Below, one piece after another: positions 58,270 through 64,000 of a stretch of 64,000 nt of DNA (position 1 is the stretch's first letter; each line of letters opens with the position of its first letter). This DNA comes from Chaetomium olivaceum (lineage: Eukaryota; Ascomycota; Sordariomycetes; Sordariales; Chaetomiaceae), in assembly GCA_039881045.1 (NCBI GenBank), contig JAYWVB010000016.1:496001-560000 (forward strand), read 5' to 3'. The notes under the pieces were generated by a model. It saw only the letters and a list, made by a program, of their open reading frames with translations, made no database searches and was not told the DNA's origin. The position numbers were made by a program, and so were the translations under genes.

Positions 58270-59328
58270 TTTGAATGTGAATGAGTGTTGTGGCTAAGGT
58301 TGCCTTGATGAAATGTGAGTCCGATCAAGAAATCGATGTTACCGACGAGGCGATGGTGTCGTTGGCCTGAGGAGTTGTGGTGTTGCGGGAAACAAAAACA
58401 CGAAATGGGCACTGACTGACTGTTAATTAAAACTTTGGAAGTTCGGCACGGTAAACCTGATTTTCCCTATGTGGTAAACCTAGGGCTCGTCACACTTTAA
58501 AACAAAACCAAGGTCGAGTTTGATTGCTTTGGACCTAGGCTTGATTCGATTAACTGCGAGAGTCCGACGGGATGAAAGCCCTCCTTCGCCTTATTGTTAC
58601 AGATCCACAGCTTCCACTATCGCCCTTTTCCGAGTTACATCTCCGAGGAATCGCGCGTTTTATGGTTGCAACTGCTTTGATCCATCGATATAGTTGAGGA
58701 TGAAAGATTTGACGCCAGCCAACGCGACCATCTGTAGCCAACTCCAATAACTAGTTGGTCGCTTGGCCCGCTCTGTGGGCTCTGGCTCGGTGAAGATGGC
58801 GATGCAGTGAAGGTGAGCGATTGCACACTTTCGCGGTAACTTCCATGGCTGTTTGGGTGGCTAAGCCTCTGAGGATATCTTAACAGAGATATAATACAAG
58901 TAACGCGAAAAGCGCTGTTCCATGTCGTTGGTCCCGACGGCCACAGCTGAGGCCAAAGCTGGATGATGCAGTTAACCAATAAATGTAATTTGTTAGGGAG
59001 GCACAAGGGTTTGGAACCTGTCCCGCTTCAAGCAGCCAGAGCCCTACTCGGAGCCGACGATACGCGAGTGGGCTACTCCTTGTTGTGCGAAGGGCGTTAT
59101 GAAAACAAGGGCCTCTAGTGGACGCAGTGGTCGGAAAGAGTCGGGAATGATGGGGATAAACTGTTTTTAATAGTTAAGTCCGGTAGAAGTTGCCGAGTTC
59201 GTGCTGGCAAGGGAACGGAAATAATCCATCCCTTCCCAAACACCGGACGGGTTGTCCAGAGCCGCCGAGGAAGCTGAACTTCTGAACCTACATCAAACAA
59301 ATGTGCCGTAAGCACTTTCGAGGACGAA
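58270..59328. other. Divergent intergenic region of about 1.06 kb
   Basis: It lies between the small minus-strand gene and the MFS gene. Nothing coding is supported. Both genes presumably take their promoters from here. Confidence 0.5.
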
Positions 59329-61050
59329 ATGGAGGCCAAGAAGGATAAAGAAACCCAAAACACATCGAGCGCAACCAACGGACCGCAGCTGGGACATGAT
59401 GTGGTGCCCTCACCGACGAAAACAGGGACGTCAGAACGTCAACTTTCCCAACACTCACCGGGAGTTGTTGAAAAGCTTGGGACCATTCCGGGTCAAGGTC
59501 AACTCACACGTGGGGCTACCGACGTCAAACAAGCCGATGGACAAGGCGAACAGGGCGTCATGATTGATGGAGACGAGCCCCAAAATCAAGCCCCATATAG
59601 CGTGTTCAACGCCTGGGAGAAACGCTTCATCGTCTTCATGGTGGCACTCGCCAGCTTCTTCTCGCCCGTGAGCGCCAACATCTACTTTCCGGCGCTAAAC
59701 ACGCTCACGCAGGACTACCGGGTCTCGACGACGCTCATCAATCTGACCATCACTGTGTACATGATCTTCCAGGGGCTCGCACCCTCCTTTACTGGTTCGT
59801 TGTCGGACAATATTGGCCGGCGCCCGCTGTACATCCTCTGCTTCGTCATCTACATCGGGGCCAACATCGGTCTCGCTCTACAGCATCAGTTCGCGGCCCT
59901 CATGGTTCTCCGGTGTCTCCAAAGCTCTGGCAGCAGCGGCACAATTGCGCTCGGAAATGCCGTTGTGTCCGACATAGCTAGCCCCGGGGAACGTGGAGCC
60001 TACATCGGGTACGTTTCTCTGGGTGGCGTGGTTGGAGTCTCCCTTGGCGCTGTCCTCGGCGGAGTCCTGAGCGACTTCCTGGGGTGGCGGTCCATCTTCT
60101 GGTTCCTCGTCATTTGCGCCGGCGTTGTCGTCATACTGATCGGTCTGTTCCTGCCGGAAACGGCACGCGCCGTCGTCGACAACGGCTCCGTCAGTCCCCC
60201 CCACTGGAACCTCTCCCTCTGGGACCTACTGCCATCTCTCAGGCGCCGGAGGACCGCTACACCAGTCACAACGCAGTCAACGACCAGCTCCAGAGGCCGC
60301 GACTTCGTCAACCCCTTCATGACGCTCCGGATCTGCGCCGACAAGGAAGCCGGCATCGTGCTCCTCGCCAACGGCCTCATGTTCGCGGGCTACCTGGCCA
60401 TGGTCAGCGCGATCCCCTCGCAATTCCAGCAGCTGTACGGCTTCGACGACCTGCATATTGGCCTCTGCTTCATCCCCGGGGGCGTCAGCGCCGCGCTGTC
60501 CGCCATCGCCGTCGGCTACGCGGTCGACTGGAACTTTGCGCGGCACTCGCGCTGGCTGGGCCTCACCGCGGAGCAGGCTAAACAGATGAACCGCGACCTG
60601 GGCAGCTTCCCCATCGAAAGCGTGCGCTGCGAGGTGGCGCTCCCGATGCTGGCGCTCGCTAGCGTCTCGTTTATCGTCTACGGCTGGCTGCTGTCGTACC
60701 GCGCCAGCGTGGCCGGGCCGCTGGTGCTGCTGTTCTTTGCCTGTTTTGGCGTCAACGGCTTCTTCACCGTTCTCAGCGTCCTCATGGTGGATGTGTATCC
60801 GCAGGCCCCCGCGACGGCGACGGCGGCTAACAACCTTGTGCGCTGCTGGCTTGGGGCTGGCGCGTCGGCGGTGATCATCCCGATGATTGATGCTATGACG
60901 AGCGGGTGGGCGTACACGTTTATTGCGTTGGTGTACCTCCTGCTGGCACCCCTGCTTTGGGTTATCATGCGCTGGGGTCCGGCATGGCGGGCGGCGCGCA
61001 TTGCGCTGGAGAAGGCGCGGGAATCGAACGGCTTGGACGCGGAAGCGTGA
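59329..61050 (+). CDS. MFS drug:H+ antiporter, DHA1-type (573 aa)
   Basis: A single exon. After a 95-residue cytosolic N-terminus rich in Ser/Gly/Gln, twelve membrane segments follow. Motif A of the major facilitator superfamily is clear (GSLSDNIGRRPLY), as are PALNTLTQDY after TM1, RCLQSSGSSGTIALGNAVVSD (drug-antiporter motif B/C region, split here) and LPETAR after TM6. A central loop (about residues 280-320) is polar. The sequence resembles Qdr/Aqr1-type DHA1 exporters, which expel drugs, organic acids or amino acids with proton exchange. The substrate cannot be told from sequence. There is no cluster of biosynthetic genes next to it, so a role in self-protection for a metabolite is not suggested. 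Confidence 0.92.
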   Translation: MEAKKDKETQNTSSATNGPQLGHDVVPSPTKTGTSERQLSQHSPGVVEKLGTIPGQGQLTRGATDVKQADGQGEQGVMIDGDEPQNQAPYSVFNAWEKRFIVFMVALASFFSPVSANIYFPALNTLTQDYRVSTTLINLTITVYMIFQGLAPSFTGSLSDNIGRRPLYILCFVIYIGANIGLALQHQFAALMVLRCLQSSGSSGTIALGNAVVSDIASPGERGAYIGYVSLGGVVGVSLGAVLGGVLSDFLGWRSIFWFLVICAGVVVILIGLFLPETARAVVDNGSVSPPHWNLSLWDLLPSLRRRRTATPVTTQSTTSSRGRDFVNPFMTLRICADKEAGIVLLANGLMFAGYLAMVSAIPSQFQQLYGFDDLHIGLCFIPGGVSAALSAIAVGYAVDWNFARHSRWLGLTAEQAKQMNRDLGSFPIESVRCEVALPMLALASVSFIVYGWLLSYRASVAGPLVLLFFACFGVNGFFTVLSVLMVDVYPQAPATATAANNLVRCWLGAGASAVIIPMIDAMTSGWAYTFIALVYLLLAPLLWVIMRWGPAWRAARIALEKARESNGLDAEA

Positions 61051-64000
61051 GACCGGAATGTTTGATAAAAACGGTAATTTGGCCGATGTTGGAGACGTTT
61101 GATTCCCAACTGTATGAACGTCAACATTTGTCTTGGACTTTCAACGAAGCCCGCGGGCCCCCGGGTCGTGCTGCTGGATTGCAAACATCTGTCGCATTAA
61201 TAGCCTGTCGGATATGTCGTCGGGCGATTGGAACATGCAATGGAGCTTCCGCTAATCTGTGAAGCCATATACAAGTTGAACTTCACGACCCTTTTCGGGG
61301 TCATTGTGAAAGGGCCTCTTGCCCAGTAGGGGTTCAGAAGTCAGCGTATTTCCACCGCACCGACCTAAACAACACCCATGTTGAAGGGAAAGAATATCTC
61401 CATCGGCTGCCTCACTTGCCGCTGTTCCCCGGCCAGTTCTATTCTAAGATCAGGATCACAAGACGGGCTGGCAGCTCGAGCTCATATTGGTGGAGCTTCT
61501 TCAGGTGACATGGCCGTGTTCTTCAGCATCCTTCGTCCATGCAAGAGGAGTTACCGAACCCCGAAATACCCCGGCCATACCCGATACAGAAGGCCATCAA
61601 CAAATATTACCGGAAAAATCTGCTGGATGAACTCGGGGCGTGGAGTTTTGTTGGGGCACAACTTCCACTCCAGGCGGACTGTTGTTGGAGCGGTTAATGC
61701 CTGTCATCTTTGCTGTTACAACGTGAGAAAAATCTGACACTTGGATGGTGTGGGAGAAGCTCGCCTCGGGCGCAAAACAAGGGCGAATATTTTCGGCGTG
61801 ATCAAAAGGTTGCGTTCGGTGACGGCGCTGGTTGGCCCTGCGGCGGCGCTTGTGCGGCCGGGCTCCACGCGGATTCAGGGGCGGCATCCGGAGACGGGCC
61901 GAGCGGACTTGGCATGTCGATCCACACAGCGCACTAAAGCCAACTACCGGGATGCGGCTGGGCGGTCGGTTATGGTTGCGAGTCAGGTACCGAACTTTCG
62001 CCGTCGCCGTCGTGGCGGATCCGAACCGGCACGGCGGACGGTAAGCGGCGCTTATCTCATTGTTATCCCATTGGGACCGAGCCCGCCCGACGGTTGGTAA
62101 CGGTGAGGCGATGGCCGCGGCGGTTCGTGGCGCTGAGATTAGCGGGAACACCGCAGAATGTACAATCGGTAGTTGGCCTGTTTGCCGAGCGACCACAGCC
62201 AAGGCGTCGGCGTTTCCCGTGTTTCTTGAACCACACTTCGATCCAACAAGATCGCAAAATATGGGATATGGGTAAACAACGGGTTCACTCGCCGCACGAG
62301 CAGAAATTATTGGCGACTGTGAACACGTTCCAAGGCAGCTGCATGCGAGAATCGAGCCAAGAAGCTGTCCTTATGATCGGCACCGACGGCACAATCAGCT
62401 CCTACACTATTGCTGGTGGTGCAAGCCAAGCTAAGGAAAATAAAATAAAAGTCGGGTAGTCAAAAACTCGTGGTGTTGCGCCGGCCTACGAGGCTCCATG
62501 TTGCCGAATAACCTGGAAGTCGTGATTCCTTCTCGGCCAACCTGGGGCAGCGGGGGAAATTGGTGACCGCTTTTCTCGTTATTAATACCGTGGGCCCGTG
62601 GAGACGCACAAACGTGGAGGAAAGGAGGGGTGCAATTTTTCAGGGTCTTCGGGGTTCCCCAGACTGCGAAAACGAGAGGGAAAATCGAGTGAGGGGCGGT
62701 TGCCCATCATGGCTGAATTGGGGTTTCCCCGAGTGTGGGAAAATAATGTTTGGGGCAGGTGCCACCAGCTTCATGCGGGATGTGGATTTGAGAGAGTTTC
62801 ATCACAAGGGCCACGAAAACGTGCCACTTTCCCCGGAAACACCTAAACAACACGATAAGTTTGACGAAAAATATACTCGAGTAAGACGTTAGCAATGAGA
62901 ACGAGATATGCGAAGTGATCAACATTATAGTAGCTTTGTATGTATGTACTTCGCTTCCCCCTGCAGACCGGCTACCGACCTAGGCCACAAAAGAAAAAAA
63001 AGAAGCAGCAGCCAGGGATGCGATCGTCACCTCTCCCGCAGCTCAAGACTGGGTCTGAAGTTAGGTACTTACGAGGAATTACCTTGGTTGGCGCGGGATT
63101 CGAAATCCTCTGTGACGCCATGGTCCCACCGCGTGGACAAATGGACAACGCCATTCTCCGACGTTTTCCACGCCAAGCATGTTGTTGCCTTTCGAGAATG
63201 TAACTGCATCGGAGGTTTCTGCCGTTTAAGACAAACTCGCCTCTAACTGGTTGCAGATGCAGATCCATGTGACGGTGCTTCACCGATTATCGAAGACAGC
63301 AATCCGGCATGTGCACGCGGGAAATGCCGCGGGGGAAAACAACGTTCCATCCGTGTTAAGCCCGCGCAACCCGCAACCCGTGAATTTGATCGCAGCGCTG
63401 CTCCTTCGCCAACCCGCGGCGATGCTGATGGTAGTTATGCTTAAGCCTTTCTCACAAGCTTTCGGGTTGAGAGGTGCCGAGAGGAGCCAAGTTGACTTGG
63501 CAGTTTTTGAGATACCCACGCGATGACCTCATACTCCACGCCTCGGTGGAGAAGGCCGGGCCGCAGGAGGGTCCAACGTTGGAGGACATGTCTTCGGGGT
63601 TGGCCTATGACAGTGGTGTCTCTCTGCGGTGGGCAGGGATGACATCTCTGTGTTGCCGATGATCACAATCCTGACTCTGGGATTTGTCACATTCTGCGAC
63701 AGGGCTGCCGGGGCAAGATCGCCTCTCTCGCATCTAGGAACGTGCAGCTCGCCCGAATCTACGGGAAATCTAACGGGTTTTTGCCTCGGCCACGCGCCGA
63801 CGGCCAGGGGTATGGCGAATATGGTTCCTCTCGGTCGTCGAGCCGTCCAAAGTTCTGCCAGATCTTCCCTACGGTGGCTGATACTGGCTCACCACGCTGT
63901 CTCCGTCCGTTCCACATGGCCGGTGTGCTTGCTGCATGCATGCACGACCGACGTCCGAGTGCGACAGTCGCCCCATCTGCAGCTTGGCCCAAGTCCCTGC
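61051..64000. other. Gene-poor region of about 3 kb at the end of the window
   Basis: No supported gene. Frames such as 61378-61737 (plus), 61597-62202 (minus), 62094-62459 and 62560-62892 (plus) overlap others and lack motifs or promoters. Poly-purine runs occur near 62980-63005. A gene may begin beyond the window. Confidence 0.45.

Noticed and set aside
61597..62202. 201-aa minus-strand ORF near the window end
   Set aside because: Overlaps several plus-strand frames of similar length with Arg/Pro bias. No motif or promoter.
63080..63120. tRNA-like TTCGAAATCC sequence
   Set aside because: T-stem pairing is incomplete and no A box, D arm or anticodon arm could be found upstream.
1..64000. 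CRISPR array, bacterial operon or prophage
   Set aside because: No regularly spaced repeats, no ribosome-binding-site operons. Spliceosomal introns and fungal gene families throughout.

Overview
The window is nuclear DNA of a filamentous ascomycete, most likely a Sordariomycete and perhaps Sordariales. The genes are GC-rich and carry 50-100 nt introns with GTATGT or GTAAGT donors, CTAAC-type branch points and short 5' UTRs. The families present are typical of such fungi: a glutamic peptidase (eqolisin), an AA11 LPMO with an X278 tail, a cyanovirin-N homologue, a fungal amidoligase and a Prm10/ThrE-type membrane protein. No bacterial or viral operon structure is present.

Layout. 0-5 kb: a tRNA-Arg(CCG) with a 9-nt intron, an unknown 211-aa gene, a small Cys/His-rich gene and a small secreted cysteine-rich gene. 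5.7-18.8 kb is a transposon island. It holds a complete Ty3/Gypsy chromovirus (5773-13473, TSD CGCGG), a secreted CVNH gene (15030-15662), a solo LTR of the same family (15917-16373, TSD AACTC) and an intact pogo/Fot1-like DNA transposon (16851-18711, 47-bp TIRs, TA TSD). A third locus of the LTR family is a solo LTR at 43649-44091 (TSD GTTGG). 19-28 kb: an unknown acidic protein, an amidoligase-domain protein, an unknown 173-aa protein and a Prm10-like transporter. 29.8-61 kb is gene-dense and mostly housekeeping: eqolisin, Rpd3 histone deacetylase diverging from the Rpn11 proteasome deubiquitinase, an unknown protein, an acyl-CoA dehydrogenase-family flavoprotein, AA11 LPMO, Vta1, an ER protein disulfide isomerase ending in HDEL, exosome subunit Rrp41, an Asp f 4-like secreted protein, a His/Gln/Pro-rich protein, a PLC-like phosphodiesterase, a small protein with a hydrophobic C-terminus and an MFS transporter. 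The last 3 kb shows no convincing gene.

Functional threads. Several products are secreted (cysteine-rich peptide, CVNH, eqolisin, AA11, Asp f 4-like), while Vta1 (ESCRT/MVB), the PDI (ER folding), Rpn11 (proteasome), Rrp41 (RNA exosome) and Rpd3 (chromatin) are core cell functions. There is no sign of a biosynthetic cluster.

A recurring anomaly is single-base length change in short homopolymer runs. It breaks the reading frame of the eqolisin, the Rpd3 C-terminus, the acyl-CoA dehydrogenase, several points of the retrotransposon and possibly the cysteine-rich peptide. The two LTRs of the full element differ only by five such one-base changes and one 6-bp change, with no substitution. This pattern suggests assembly or consensus indel errors more than real gene decay, and it should be settled before any of these loci is called a pseudogene.
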